Of a stretch of 64,000 nucleotides of DNA, positions 17,575-26,522 are shown in pieces (the first letter of the stretch is position 1; each line of letters starts with the position of its first letter). The translations under genes and the position numbers were made by a program. Below the pieces are notes generated by a model that ran no database searches, was not told the origin of the DNA, and saw only the letters and a list, made by a program, of their open reading frames with translations. The DNA comes from Mesorhizobium sp. DCY119 (lineage in GTDB: Bacteria > Pseudomonadota > Alphaproteobacteria > Rhizobiales > Rhizobiaceae). The DNA lies in contig NZ_CP031834.1 in the NCBI RefSeq assembly GCF_003590645.1, positions 3,348,501-3,412,500 on the forward strand, given 5' to 3'.

Positions 17575-17709
17575 AAAACTCTCTGTGCGCCCCCGTATTT
17601 TGTGTGAATAAACGAAAACTTTCACAAAGGCTTGTCCTGTCGTTAACTTTTTTGTGCGGATGATCCCACCGCACAACTGACATCGCGGGTTTAAGGGGCC
17701 ATCCGGGAC

Positions 17710-19785
17710 ATGTCGCAGCCGCAGATCAATGCCGGTTCTGACCGGCTTATCCTGCTTATCAAGGGCGCATACTGGGTCGCGTTGATCATTATCGCGGCGA
17801 TGGCGACGGCGTCGTTCATCATGCTGCAGCAGATGATGGCCGCCCAGGTGCGCGACCAGAGCCTGTTGATACTCGCAAACACCCAGAAAGCCCTCTCCCA
17901 ACGCGTCGTTTTCCTTGCAAGCGCGGTCAACAGTGCCGCGCGCGAACAGCAGCCCGCGCTGGTCAAGGCACTGAGGGAGGCAACGACCGAATTCGAGCAG
18001 AATTACGATCTCCTTCTCGAGCGGACGGGCGCAAGCGCTGTATCCGAAGCACGCCTGGACCCCAACACGATCGAAAGCGTGCTGTTTGCCAAACCTCATC
18101 ATCTCGATTTCTTTTCGGTCGGGCTTGCCGCCAATGGCTGGCGCTTCATCTCGGCCTTCGAATCCCAGCTCGGCATGGGCGGCGGTGTCGTTCAATACAA
18201 GCTGGACACCGGGCGCGCCTCGCTGGACGAGACGGTGGCAAGCGCGACACTGGCCGGCTACAGCGCGCTTGGCGACCGCATCGAAGCCTTCGCCAACCAG
18301 CGCCTCACCAGCCTGCTCGATCTCCATCGCATGCTGTACTACGCAATCATCGGCGTAATCATCATGGTGGCGCTGTTCATCTTCCAGCCGATGTCGAACA
18401 TGATCCGCCGCAGGACGCTTGAGCTCGTCGATGCGCGCAACTCCATGGCCTTCATAGCCGTGCACGATGGATTGACCGGCCTGCACAATCGCACATTCCT
18501 GACGGATCATTTCGACGCACTGATCAAAGGTGCGCATAGGCGCAGCGAGCGTCTGGCCGTGATTCAGCTCGATCTCGACCGCTTCAAGCAGATCAACGAT
18601 ACGCTTGGCCATGCCGCCGGCGACTATGTTCTGGTGGTCACGGCGCAGCGGATGCGCGATTCCTGCCGCGCTTCGGATCTCTGCGCGCGCCTTGGCGGCG
18701 ATGAATTCGTGATGCTGCTGAACGGCGCCGGCACCACGGAAGACATCCACATGGTTGCCCGGCGCATCCTCGATCGCATCAACGATCCGATCGTCTACCA
18801 GGGCAAGCTGATCAATCCGGGCGCCAGCGCCGGCATCGCCGTCTATCCGGTCGACGCCGACAATGCCGAAGACCTGATCGTGCATGCCGACCTTGCGCTC
18901 TATTCGGCCAAGAAGCTCGGCGGCGGCGGCGTTTCCTTCTTCTCGGAGGAGCTGCGGCACGAACTGGAACACCGCCGTCTGCTCGAAAGCGATCTGAAGC
19001 AGGCAATTGCCGACGAATCCTTCAACGTGTTCTTCCAGCCGCAAATATCGATGTCCAAGAACAACATCACCGGCATCGAAGCCCTGGTGCGATGGAAGCA
19101 CCCGGAACGCGGCATGGTTTCGCCGGGCGAGTTCATTCCGGCGGCGGAAAAATCAGGACTGATGGTAGCCATCGGGCGCATCGTCATCACCAAGGCCATT
19201 CACGCGGCAGCCGAGTGGCATCGCGATGGCATCGATTTCGGCCGCCTCGCCGTCAATGTGTCCGGGGCCGAATTGCGCGAAATCGACTTCGACGCCTTCC
19301 TGTTCGAGACTCTGGAAAAAGCCGGCCTGCCGGCAGACAAGCTGTCGCTGGAAATCGTCGAATCCGTCATCCTCGACGACGAACAGACCGGCATAGCGGC
19401 CAAGCTGCGCCATATCCGCTCCGCCGGCGTTCATCTCGAACTGGACGATTTCGGCACCGGCTACGCTTCGCTCAGCCACGTCAATCCGAACGAGATCGAC
19501 CGGCTGAAGATCGATCGCCGCTTCGTCCAGAACATCGACGCGAACGGCGACAACTCCAAGATCGTGCGCGCCATTACCGAACTCGCCCGCGGGCTCGGCA
19601 TCTCGATCATCGCAGAGGGCGCGGAGACGGACGAAGAGTTGAAATCGCTTCTGTCCGTCGGCTGCGACCAGGTTCAGGGCTATTCCATCGCCTTCCCCAT
19701 GCCGGACGAGACGGCGCGCGAATGGATGATCGCGCGCGGCGCCAGGAAGCCGAAACTGACGGTTCTGCAGGGAAACAGGGCGTAG
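17710..19785 (+). CDS. Membrane GGDEF/EAL bifunctional cyclic-di-GMP enzyme
   Basis: This 691-residue protein has an N-terminal membrane segment (about residues 15-40), a ~165-residue predicted periplasmic sensor, a second membrane segment (about 216-235), then GGDEF and EAL domains. GGDEF is intact at residues 329-333, preceded by an RASD inhibitory site at the canonical five-residue spacing. EAL is intact at 457-459, with DDFGTG, the Lys in LKIDRRF and the Glu in IAEGAE also present. Both cyclase and phosphodiesterase activities are therefore possible in sequence terms; the net direction would be set by the sensor. The Shine-Dalgarno before the ATG is weak. Confidence 0.94.
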   Translation: MSQPQINAGSDRLILLIKGAYWVALIIIAAMATASFIMLQQMMAAQVRDQSLLILANTQKALSQRVVFLASAVNSAAREQQPALVKALREATTEFEQNYDLLLERTGASAVSEARLDPNTIESVLFAKPHHLDFFSVGLAANGWRFISAFESQLGMGGGVVQYKLDTGRASLDETVASATLAGYSALGDRIEAFANQRLTSLLDLHRMLYYAIIGVIIMVALFIFQPMSNMIRRRTLELVDARNSMAFIAVHDGLTGLHNRTFLTDHFDALIKGAHRRSERLAVIQLDLDRFKQINDTLGHAAGDYVLVVTAQRMRDSCRASDLCARLGGDEFVMLLNGAGTTEDIHMVARRILDRINDPIVYQGKLINPGASAGIAVYPVDADNAEDLIVHADLALYSAKKLGGGGVSFFSEELRHELEHRRLLESDLKQAIADESFNVFFQPQISMSKNNITGIEALVRWKHPERGMVSPGEFIPAAEKSGLMVAIGRIVITKAIHAAAEWHRDGIDFGRLAVNVSGAELREIDFDAFLFETLEKAGLPADKLSLEIVESVILDDEQTGIAAKLRHIRSAGVHLELDDFGTGYASLSHVNPNEIDRLKIDRRFVQNIDANGDNSKIVRAITELARGLGISIIAEGAETDEELKSLLSVGCDQVQGYSIAFPMPDETAREWMIARGARKPKLTVLQGNRA

Positions 19786-19804
19786 CCTTCCCTCCCCAAC
19801 TGCA

Positions 19805-20665
19805 TCAGGCGAAGCGTTTCGCTCCCGCCACGCACAGCACGACCGCGCCGGTGACCGCAATCATCGACCAGCCGACCGTCTCGTGCAGCAAGGTCGCGGC
19901 AAGAACCAGCCCGAAGAACGGCTGAAGCAACTGCAACTGCCCGACCGCCGCGATGCCGCCAAGCGCCAGGCCGCGATACCAGAAGACGAAGCCGACCAGC
20001 ATGCTGAACACCGATACGTAGCCCAGCCCGAGCCAGGCATGCGGACCGACGCCGGCCCACGATCCAGGCAATGTGAAGACCGCCAGCGGAACCATGATCG
20101 GCAGCGACAGCACCAGCGCCCATGAAATTACCTGCCAGCCGCCGAGCCTGCGCGACAGTTTTGCGCCCTCAGCATAGCCCAGACCGCAGAGGACAATGGC
20201 GGCGAGCATCAGAAGATCGCCGACCGGCGAGGCATCGACGCCCTGCATCAGCGCAAAGCCGGCAACCAGCGCGCTGCCGATGCAGGAGAACAGCCAGAAG
20301 GCCGGTTTCGGCCGCTCGCCGCCGCGTAGAACCCCGAAGACAGCAGTAGCCAGCGGCAACAGGCCGACGAAGACGATGGAATGGGCCGACGTTACATATT
20401 GGAGCGCAAGCGCCGTCAGCAACGGAAATCCAACCACCACGCCGAGCGCCACGACCACCAGCGAAACGAGGTCGGCGCGCGCGGGCCGCTTTTCGCGGAA
20501 GATGAGGAGGAAGGCGAGCGCAAGGACAGCCGCGATCGTCGCCCGCGCAACGGTCAGGAACACCGGATCGAAATCCGCCACCGCCGCACGCGTGGCCGGC
20601 AGCGAGCCGCTGAAAATCAGCACGCCGACAAACCCGTTGATCCAGCCGCTCGTGACCCTGTCCAT
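19805..20665 (-). CDS. DMT-superfamily (EamA) transporter
   Basis: This 286-residue protein has ten hydrophobic segments arranged as two EamA repeats, as in drug/metabolite exporters of the RhaT/YdcZ type. The ATG at 20665 follows GGAGCAGGCG; the longer frame reaches into the divergent promoter region. It diverges from a MocR-family regulator, a common pairing in which the regulator controls the exporter. The substrate is probably an amino acid or amine, by inference from the PLP-binding regulator. Confidence 0.88.
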   Translation of the reverse strand: MDRVTSGWINGFVGVLIFSGSLPATRAAVADFDPVFLTVARATIAAVLALAFLLIFREKRPARADLVSLVVVALGVVVGFPLLTALALQYVTSAHSIVFVGLLPLATAVFGVLRGGERPKPAFWLFSCIGSALVAGFALMQGVDASPVGDLLMLAAIVLCGLGYAEGAKLSRRLGGWQVISWALVLSLPIMVPLAVFTLPGSWAGVGPHAWLGLGYVSVFSMLVGFVFWYRGLALGGIAAVGQLQLLQPFFGLVLAATLLHETVGWSMIAVTGAVVLCVAGAKRFA

Positions 20666-20726
20666 TTCGCCTGCTCCGTTTGCAGGCGGGTATCGTTCGC
20701 AGCCGCTGGTATTTCCAGAGACAGGG

Positions 20727-20752
20727 CAGTACAATATTTACAAACTGTACTG
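20727..20752. promoter_or_regulatory. Operator between DMT transporter and MocR regulator
   Basis: CAGTACA (20727-20733) and TGTACTG (20746-20752) form a perfect 7-bp inverted repeat with a 12-bp AT-rich spacer, midway between the divergent genes. MocR-family regulators typically bind such repeats. Confidence 0.55.
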
Positions 20753-20770
20753 ATGACGGAGCCAGCACAG

Positions 20771-22171
20771 ATGACTGTCCATAATCTACCGACAGAGCAA
20801 GGCGGCACGCTTGTCGAGCGTGTCATGCAAGCAATCCGCAAGCGGATCGCCGGCCGTTCGCTGGCCCCAGGGGCGAAGCTTCCCTCCATCCGCGGCTTCG
20901 CCGAGACCATGCAGGTTTCGAAATCAACGGTGGTCGAAGCCTATGATCGGCTCAGCGCCGAGGGCATTATCCAGTCGCGGCGCGGCGCGGGCTTTTACGT
21001 TGCGGGCCACCCGATACCGCTGTCGCTCGCCGAAATCGGCCCGCGGCTCGACCGCGCCGTCGACCCGCTCTGGGTGTCGCGCCAGTCACTGGAGGCCGGC
21101 GACCATGTTCTCAAGCCGGGCTGCGGCTGGTTGCCCGCTTCATGGATGCCCGATGCCGGCATTCGCCGCGCGCTTCGCACCCTCGCCCGCGCAGATCAGG
21201 CAACGCTCACCGACTACGGAACGCCGCTTGGCCTGCCGGGGCTGCGCCAGCTTCTGTCGCGTCGGCTGGCCGCGCACGGCATTGAAGCACCGGCCGGCCA
21301 GATCATGCTGACGGAATCGGGAACCCAGGCGATCGATCTCATCTGCCGCTTCCTGCTCGAGCCCGGCGACACGGTGCTGGTCGACGATCCCTGCTATTTC
21401 AATTTTCACGCCATGCTGCGCGCGCATCGCGCGAAGGTCGTCAGCGTGCCCTACAGGCCGAACGGGCCGGACATCGACCTGTTCGCGCAGGCGCTGAGCG
21501 AGCATCGCCCGCGGCTCTACATCACCAATTCCGCGATCCACAACCCGACCGGCGCGGTCCTGTCACCGGTCACGGCCCACCGCCTGCTCAAGCTTACCGA
21601 CCTCCATGACCTCACCATCATCGAGGACGACATTTTCGCCGACTTCGAGCGGGAACCCGCGCCCAGGCTTGCCGCATTCGACGGGCTGCAGCGCGTCATC
21701 CATATCGGCAGCTTCTCCAAGACTTTGTCGGCCGCGGTGCGCTGCGGCTTTATCGCTGCACGCGGCGACTGGATCGACGGGCTGGCGGACCTGAAAATCG
21801 CAACCACCTTCGGCGGAGCGCCTTTCTCGGCCGAGCTTGTTTTCAACATGCTTCGAGATGGAAGCTACAGGAAGCATCTCGACGCGCTGCGTGAGCGCCT
21901 TGCCCGTGCCATGGGCGAAACCACGCTGCGCCTGAAAGCGCTCGGCCTGACACCGTGGATCGAGCCGCGTGCCGGCATGTTGCTTTGGTGCAGCCTGCCG
22001 GAGGGTCTCGATGCCGCCGAAATTGCGAAGCGCGCGCTGGCCGACAATGTCGTGCTCGCGCCCGGCAACGCTTTCAGCCTGTCGCAATCTGCCCAGGGCT
22101 TCCTGCGCTTCAACGTTTCGCAATGTCAGGATCAGCGCGTCTTTTCGGTGCTTGAGAAGGCGATGGGCTGA
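20771..22171 (+). CDS. MocR-family regulator (GntR helix-turn-helix fused to aminotransferase-like domain)
   Basis: This ~466-residue protein has an N-terminal GntR winged helix (LVERVMQAIRKRIAGR, then LPSIRGFAETMQVSKSTVVEAYDRL) joined to a fold-type I aminotransferase domain. The PLP lysine lies in IGSFSKTLSAAVRCG and the cofactor Asp/Asn region in NSAIHNPTGAVL. MocR proteins use PLP or a PLP-amino acid adduct as effector. The ATG at 20771 follows GGAG; an ATG at 20753 is also possible but lacks a ribosome site and adjoins the operator. It likely controls the divergent DMT transporter. Confidence 0.92.
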   Translation: MTVHNLPTEQGGTLVERVMQAIRKRIAGRSLAPGAKLPSIRGFAETMQVSKSTVVEAYDRLSAEGIIQSRRGAGFYVAGHPIPLSLAEIGPRLDRAVDPLWVSRQSLEAGDHVLKPGCGWLPASWMPDAGIRRALRTLARADQATLTDYGTPLGLPGLRQLLSRRLAAHGIEAPAGQIMLTESGTQAIDLICRFLLEPGDTVLVDDPCYFNFHAMLRAHRAKVVSVPYRPNGPDIDLFAQALSEHRPRLYITNSAIHNPTGAVLSPVTAHRLLKLTDLHDLTIIEDDIFADFEREPAPRLAAFDGLQRVIHIGSFSKTLSAAVRCGFIAARGDWIDGLADLKIATTFGGAPFSAELVFNMLRDGSYRKHLDALRERLARAMGETTLRLKALGLTPWIEPRAGMLLWCSLPEGLDAAEIAKRALADNVVLAPGNAFSLSQSAQGFLRFNVSQCQDQRVFSVLEKAMG

Positions 22172-22178
22172 CCGGGGA

Positions 22179-22613
22179 TCAAACCCGCTCGCCGACATTA
22201 GCGCCCAGCTTTGCCAGCGCCTGTTCCAAAGCAGCGATCTCGTCATCCGAGAAACCGGCGCGCAGCTTCTTGTCGAAAGCTACCGCCGCGTCGCGCAGGC
22301 GCAGGAACGTGGCCTCACCCGCAGCCGTCAGTTCCACGAGATGAACCCGCCGGTTGACGGGATCGCGGCGGCGCGTGAGCAGCCCGTCCGTTTCCATCCC
22401 GTTCAGATGATGCGTCAGCGTCGCGCCCTGAATGCCAATTGCCGCGGCAAGTTCGCGCTGGTTGGCGCTCTTGTGCGTCTTCATGGTCAGCAAGGTCAGC
22501 CAGACCGGCAGGCTGCCCCCAACCTCCCCCAGCGCCTCGTCAAAAGCACGGCTCGCCTGACGCGATATCCGATGAAGCGTGAGACCAATGGGAGGGCGAA
22601 AGGGCGAAGGCAT
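22179..22613 (-). CDS. MarR family transcriptional regulator
   Basis: This ~144-residue winged-helix protein has the MarR features IGLTLHRISRQASRAFD (dimer helix), LAAAIGIQGATLTHHLNGMETDGL (recognition helix) and RRRDPVNRRVHLVELT (wing). The start is ambiguous: ATG at 22613 gives the usual family N-terminus, while ATG at 22646 adds 11 residues; neither has a strong ribosome site. It converges on the MocR gene (7-base gap) and diverges from a small membrane protein and ABM gene, which it probably regulates. Confidence 0.86.
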   Translation of the reverse strand: MPSPFRPPIGLTLHRISRQASRAFDEALGEVGGSLPVWLTLLTMKTHKSANQRELAAAIGIQGATLTHHLNGMETDGLLTRRRDPVNRRVHLVELTAAGEATFLRLRDAAVAFDKKLRAGFSDDEIAALEQALAKLGANVGERV

Positions 22614-22651
22614 GAGCCGACGATAGCATGAATTTTCCTGAAGCATAATGA

Positions 22652-22680
22652 TTGACTTCTAATCGTTCGATATCTATCTA
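22652..22680 (+). promoter_or_regulatory. Promoter of the membrane protein/ABM pair
   Basis: TTGACT (22652-22657), a 17-bp spacer and TATCTA (22675-22680) form a sigma70-like promoter reading toward 22727. A short palindrome ATCG-TT-CGAT (22662-22671) sits in the spacer, a plausible MarR contact. Confidence 0.5.
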
Positions 22681-22726
22681 TTTATGAAATCTGGTGGTGC
22701 GCGGGGAACGAAACGAGGAGTTCGTC

Positions 22727-23134
22727 ATGCAATACGTCTACATCGTCACCCTCGGCCTGCATGTCATGGCCGGCGTCTTCTGGGCCGGCACGACATACAC
22801 GCTCGCTCGCGATCCCGAGATCAGGGTGGAAAGGTTCTTCGGCCCGCAAATGGGAGCGGCGGCTGTCGCCATGCTGAGCGGAGCATTGCTCTGGTATTTC
22901 TTCCACGGCGCCTATTTCGGCTCGATGGAACAGGTTCTGGCGCTTGGCATCGTCGCCGCCCTCTCCGCCGCCGGCGTGCTCGGCATCATGGTCGCCCCTG
23001 CCCGCCGCAAGCTCGCAGGCGTCAACGGCGAAGATGAAGCAGCACTTCGCGACCGAATGGCCAAGGGCGAGCGCATCGCGGCGCGGCTACTCGTGCTTAC
23101 CGTCATCTGCATGGCGATCGCGCGGCTGTTTTGA
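22727..23134 (+). CDS. Small integral membrane protein (four membrane segments), function unknown
   Basis: This 135-residue protein has four hydrophobic stretches: YVYIVTLGLHVMAGVFWAG, an alanine-rich segment, one around VLALGIVAALSAAGVLGIMV, and the C-terminal LLVLTVICMAIARLF. The layout recalls CopD/DUF2269-like heme or quinone membrane proteins, but no decisive motif is visible beyond a His in the first helix. The ATG follows GAGGAG at 22715-22720. It is the first gene of a two-gene unit with the ABM protein and diverges from a MarR regulator. Confidence 0.8.
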   Translation: MQYVYIVTLGLHVMAGVFWAGTTYTLARDPEIRVERFFGPQMGAAAVAMLSGALLWYFFHGAYFGSMEQVLALGIVAALSAAGVLGIMVAPARRKLAGVNGEDEAALRDRMAKGERIAARLLVLTVICMAIARLF

Positions 23135-23165
23135 ATTCTTCCAACAATTCAAAAAGGAAAATCAA

Positions 23166-23510
23166 ATGATTGAAGACAGAAGTTCCCTTGAGCGCAGACC
23201 GTTCTATCGCGTCGACAAGTTTGCGGTTCCGGAGGCAGGTCGCGACGAGTTCCTCGCCAAGGTGGCGGCAACGCACGCTTTGCTGCGAAAGCAGGAGGGT
23301 TTCGTAAACGACATCATCCTGGAACAGCAGTCCGGTCCAGGCGAGTTCAACTTCGTGACGATGGTTGAATGGGAGACGCCGGATGTCATCGAGCGTGTGA
23401 CCGCCGCCGTGGCGAAGTTCCATGCCAAGACCGGCTTCGACCGCCACGAAATGATGTCCCGGCTCGGAATCCGCGCTGACATCGCCAATTACAAGCGCTT
23501 GGAAATTTAG
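23166..23510 (+). CDS. Antibiotic-biosynthesis-monooxygenase (ABM) domain protein
   Basis: This 114-residue protein has the small ferredoxin-like ABM fold: a first strand FYRVDKFAVPEAGRDEFLA, the helix continuing to LLRKQEGFVNDIILEQQ, and a later strand FNFVTMVEWETPDVIERV. Family members are oxygenases of quinone- or haem-like substrates or stress-related proteins. The ATG follows an AAAAAGGA site. It lies 31 bases after the membrane-protein gene, implying cotranscription under the divergent MarR regulator. Confidence 0.85.
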   Translation: MIEDRSSLERRPFYRVDKFAVPEAGRDEFLAKVAATHALLRKQEGFVNDIILEQQSGPGEFNFVTMVEWETPDVIERVTAAVAKFHAKTGFDRHEMMSRLGIRADIANYKRLEI

Positions 23511-23608
23511 AGCATGATCCCGAAAAGTTGCAGACTTTTCAGACAAGATCATGCTTCAAAATAATATCCTGGAGTGAGATGACAATTCTAGGAAACGTCA
23601 TCTCGCTC
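23511..23608. repeat. Composite palindromic intergenic repeat
   Basis: Two adjoining palindromes fill the space after the ABM gene. The first has outer arms AGCATGATC (23511-23519) and GATCATGCT (23547-23555) and inner arms GAAAAGT (23522-23528) and ACTTTTC (23534-23540). The second has 12-base arms GAGTGAGATGAC (23572-23583) and GTCATCTCGCTC (23597-23608), which pair fully if one G-U is allowed. The AGCATGATC...GATCATGCT type recurs in rhizobial intergenic regions from general knowledge; copy number here cannot be checked. It may also act as a terminator. Confidence 0.75.
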
Positions 23609-23691
23609 TAGGCTTTTCGACGTTTCGCCCGGACGCAACGAACGGACTGGCGTATACTCCCACGGTGCGGCTTTGCCTGTGGGAGGAGACC

Positions 23692-24417
23692 ATGGAAAGC
23701 GTCAAGCAACAGCAACTGAGCGAGGAGTTCATCAGCGGGTTCGCCGTTCCGCCAATGCCGGTCACCTCGACCGAATTCATCACCGTTCTCGCCCACTATC
23801 ACCGCGCCGAAATCGCCCGGATGGCCGGCTGGCGCGACCGCATCGACCGCACCAGCAACTGGGCCATCACTGCCGCCGCCGCGATGCTTTCGCTTTCGCT
23901 GTCGACTTCGGCCTCGCACCATGGCGTGCTGCTTTTCGCCATGCTGCTCATGCTTCTGCTGCTGGTCATTGAGGCGCGGCGCTACCGCTTCTTCGACGTG
24001 TACCGAAACCGCGTCCGCCTGATCGAACGCAACTATTTCGCGCCGCTGTTCAGTGGCTCGGGCTCGATCGACAATGACTGGGCAAAGATACTGGGCAGCG
24101 ACCTGCGCGAGCCGAAATTCCTGCTGAGCCTCAACGCGGCCGTCTCACGTCGACTGCAGAGAAACTACTCGTGGATGTTCCTGCTTCTGCTGCTGGCGTG
24201 GATCCTGAAGATTTCCTCGCCGAAACTGCAGGATTTCGGCATCAGCCACGATACGGCGACGTCGCTGGGAGAAATCGTGCGCAATGCCGCTTTGGGGCCC
24301 ATCCCCGGCTGGATCATCATTGCGCTCGTCGCGGCGTTCTATGCCTGGATCGCCTATGCCAGCCTGCGCCCGACAGTTCGCCCCGGCGAGCTGTCGCACG
24401 GTACGGTGCATGTCTGA
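23692..24417 (+). CDS. DUF2270 domain membrane protein
   Basis: This 241-residue protein has a soluble N-terminus containing FITVLAHYHRAEIARMAGWRDRIDRTSNW, two closely spaced membrane segments (about residues 62-100), a middle loop (YRNRVRLIERNYFAPLF) and two C-terminal membrane segments (around WMFLLLLLAWILKIS and WIIIALVAAFYAWIAY). This matches DUF2270, a family of unknown function. The ATG at 23692 follows GGGAGGAGA. It appears monocistronic and converges on the flavoprotein gene with a 6-base gap. Confidence 0.85.
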   Translation: MESVKQQQLSEEFISGFAVPPMPVTSTEFITVLAHYHRAEIARMAGWRDRIDRTSNWAITAAAAMLSLSLSTSASHHGVLLFAMLLMLLLLVIEARRYRFFDVYRNRVRLIERNYFAPLFSGSGSIDNDWAKILGSDLREPKFLLSLNAAVSRRLQRNYSWMFLLLLLAWILKISSPKLQDFGISHDTATSLGEIVRNAALGPIPGWIIIALVAAFYAWIAYASLRPTVRPGELSHGTVHV

Positions 24418-24423
24418 CGGCAC

Positions 24424-26469
24424 TCAAATCCGCATGGTAAAGCGAATGCCGTCATAGATTGCCGCGTGGATGTTTCTCGCCGCGACTGCATCGCCAATCC
24501 GGAACAGCGTGAACCCCCTCTTAGGGTGTGTGTTCGGAAAGATATCACCGCCGCTGACCAGACGCTCATAGTCGACGGCACCGCCATTCTTCGACAGCGG
24601 TTTCAGCGCCAGATAGAGATCGTCGATGGGCAATGTGCCGTGCTCGACCACGACCTGATCGACCCGCCGCTCCTCGCGCCAGCCTTCGGCAAAATCCGAA
24701 CCAAGGGTCGCAACCAGCTGATTTCCCTCACGCCGCACCGCGACCAGCCGCGTGTTGATGGTGATCCTGACACCCTTCTCCTGAAAGGCGCGCATGTAAG
24801 GCACATGGTTCATGCCGCCCATTTCCGGCGCGAAGAAGCGCTCGGGCGAAACGAGTTCCAGCCTCGCACCGGCATTGGCGATCAGTTCGGCCGCCGTCAT
24901 GCCCTGATGGCCGCCATTCTCGTCATAGACCAGCACGTTTTCGGCCGGCTTGACCGCGCCGGCGATGATGTCCCAGCTCGATGTGACCAGATTATCGCCT
25001 GCCTCCAGCGGAGGGTTCTGCGGCAGGCCGCCGGTGGCGATGACCACCGCGTCCGGCTTCAGCGCCAGCACATCGTCGGCTTCCGCCCATGTGTCGTAGC
25101 GGATTTCGACGCCAAGCCGCTCCAGCTCGGCCAGCCGCCAGTCGACGATACCGATAAGTTCCTTGCGGCGCGGGTTTTGGGCGGCGAGCCGCACCTGCCC
25201 GCCGGCCTGACCTGACGCCTCCAGCACCGTAACCTTGTGGCCGCGCTCGGCGGCGACCCGCGCCGCCTCCAGTCCCGCAGCACCCGCGCCGATGACAATG
25301 ATGGCCTTGCGCGGTCCATCTGCCTTCTGGATGACATGTGGAATGGTCGCCTCGCGCCCGGTCGCGGCATTGTGGATGCACAGCGCCTCGCCGCCTTCAT
25401 AAATGCGGTCGAGGCAGTAGGTGGCGCCGACGCAGGGGCGGATTTCGTGCTCGCGGCCTTCCATCACCTTCTTGATGATATGCGGGTCGGCAATGTGCGC
25501 GCGCGTCATGCCGACCATGTCGAGCTTGCCCTCGGCAATCGCGTGGCGTGCGGTTGCGACATCCGATATGCGCGCGGCATGGAATACGGGAAACTTCGTC
25601 GCCGCCCTCACCTCGCCGGCAAAATCCAGATGCGGCGAGGCTCGCATGCCCTGGATCGGGATGACGCCGGTGAGTGCTGCATCCGTCTCGATATGGCCGC
25701 GGATGATGTTGAGGAAATCGAACTTCCCCGACGCCGCCAGCCGGCGCGCGATCTCGACGCCTTCGTCCTTCGATAGCCCCTTCTCAAAATCCTCGTCCGC
25801 AACCATGCGGATGCCGACGATGAACTTCTCGCCGACCGCCTTGCGCACCGCGTCGATAACCCGCCAGGTGAAGCGCAGCCGGTTGTCGAGCGAGCCGCCA
25901 TAATCGTCGTCGCGATGGTTGGTCGCAGGCGACCAGAACCCGTCCATCAAATGGCCGTAGGCTTCGAACTCGATGCCGTCGAGCCCGGCCGCCTGCATCC
26001 TCTGCGCCGCAGAGGCGTAGTCGGCGACGATGCGGTCCAGATCCCAGTCCTCGGCGATCTTGGGAAAGGAACGATGCGCCGGCTCCCGCACCGGCGAGGC
26101 CGAGAGCACCGGCAGCCAGTCGGCCTTGTTCCAACCCGTGCGACGGCCGAGATGGGTGATCTGGATCATCACCTTGCAGTCATGCTCATGGCAGGAATCG
26201 ACCAGCTCGCGCATCCACGGCACGATCTCGTCGCGGTAAGCCTGGAGATTGCCGAAGGCGGCCGGGCTGTCGCGCGACACGATTGCCGAGCCCGCCGTCA
26301 TCGTCAGCGCCATGCCGCCCTTGGCCTTTTCGGCGTGATATAGCCGGTAGCGCTCCTTGGGTAGACCGTCATCCGAATAGGCCGGCTCATGGCTGGTCGA
26401 CATGACGCGGTTCTTCAGCGTCAGGTGCTTGAGCTGGTAGGGTTGAAGAAGCGGGTCGTTGCTCGTCAT
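24424..26469 (-). CDS. NADH:flavin oxidoreductase of the TMADH/StcD/DgcA demethylase type
   Basis: This 681-residue protein has an old-yellow-enzyme-like FMN barrel (residues 1 to about 370, with [19 protein letters not shown]), a cysteine segment, and a C-terminal pyridine-nucleotide domain starting [20 protein letters not shown]. Size and order match trimethylamine dehydrogenase, N-methylproline demethylase StcD and dimethylglycine demethylase subunit DgcA. The Fe-S segment reads CVGATYC-x11-C: the second cluster cysteine of TMADH (CIGCNVC) is Ala. The ATG follows AAAAGGCC. Likely substrates are N-methylated amino acids or amines; the exact one is not determinable. An MttB homologue lies 1 kb upstream on the same strand. 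Confidence 0.88.
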   Translation of the reverse strand: MTSNDPLLQPYQLKHLTLKNRVMSTSHEPAYSDDGLPKERYRLYHAEKAKGGMALTMTAGSAIVSRDSPAAFGNLQAYRDEIVPWMRELVDSCHEHDCKVMIQITHLGRRTGWNKADWLPVLSASPVREPAHRSFPKIAEDWDLDRIVADYASAAQRMQAAGLDGIEFEAYGHLMDGFWSPATNHRDDDYGGSLDNRLRFTWRVIDAVRKAVGEKFIVGIRMVADEDFEKGLSKDEGVEIARRLAASGKFDFLNIIRGHIETDAALTGVIPIQGMRASPHLDFAGEVRAATKFPVFHAARISDVATARHAIAEGKLDMVGMTRAHIADPHIIKKVMEGREHEIRPCVGATYCLDRIYEGGEALCIHNAATGREATIPHVIQKADGPRKAIIVIGAGAAGLEAARVAAERGHKVTVLEASGQAGGQVRLAAQNPRRKELIGIVDWRLAELERLGVEIRYDTWAEADDVLALKPDAVVIATGGLPQNPPLEAGDNLVTSSWDIIAGAVKPAENVLVYDENGGHQGMTAAELIANAGARLELVSPERFFAPEMGGMNHVPYMRAFQEKGVRITINTRLVAVRREGNQLVATLGSDFAEGWREERRVDQVVVEHGTLPIDDLYLALKPLSKNGGAVDYERLVSGGDIFPNTHPKRGFTLFRIGDAVAARNIHAAIYDGIRFTMRI

Positions 26470-26522
26470 GGCCTTTTTTGTTCCCCAATGTTCTCTATAA
26501 CGCCGGTCTAAAGGATGAAAAA

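Noticed and set aside
26470..26522. Possible preQ1 riboswitch before queF
   Set aside because: The leader is only about 50 bases and shows no preQ1 aptamer-like hairpin and A-rich tail.
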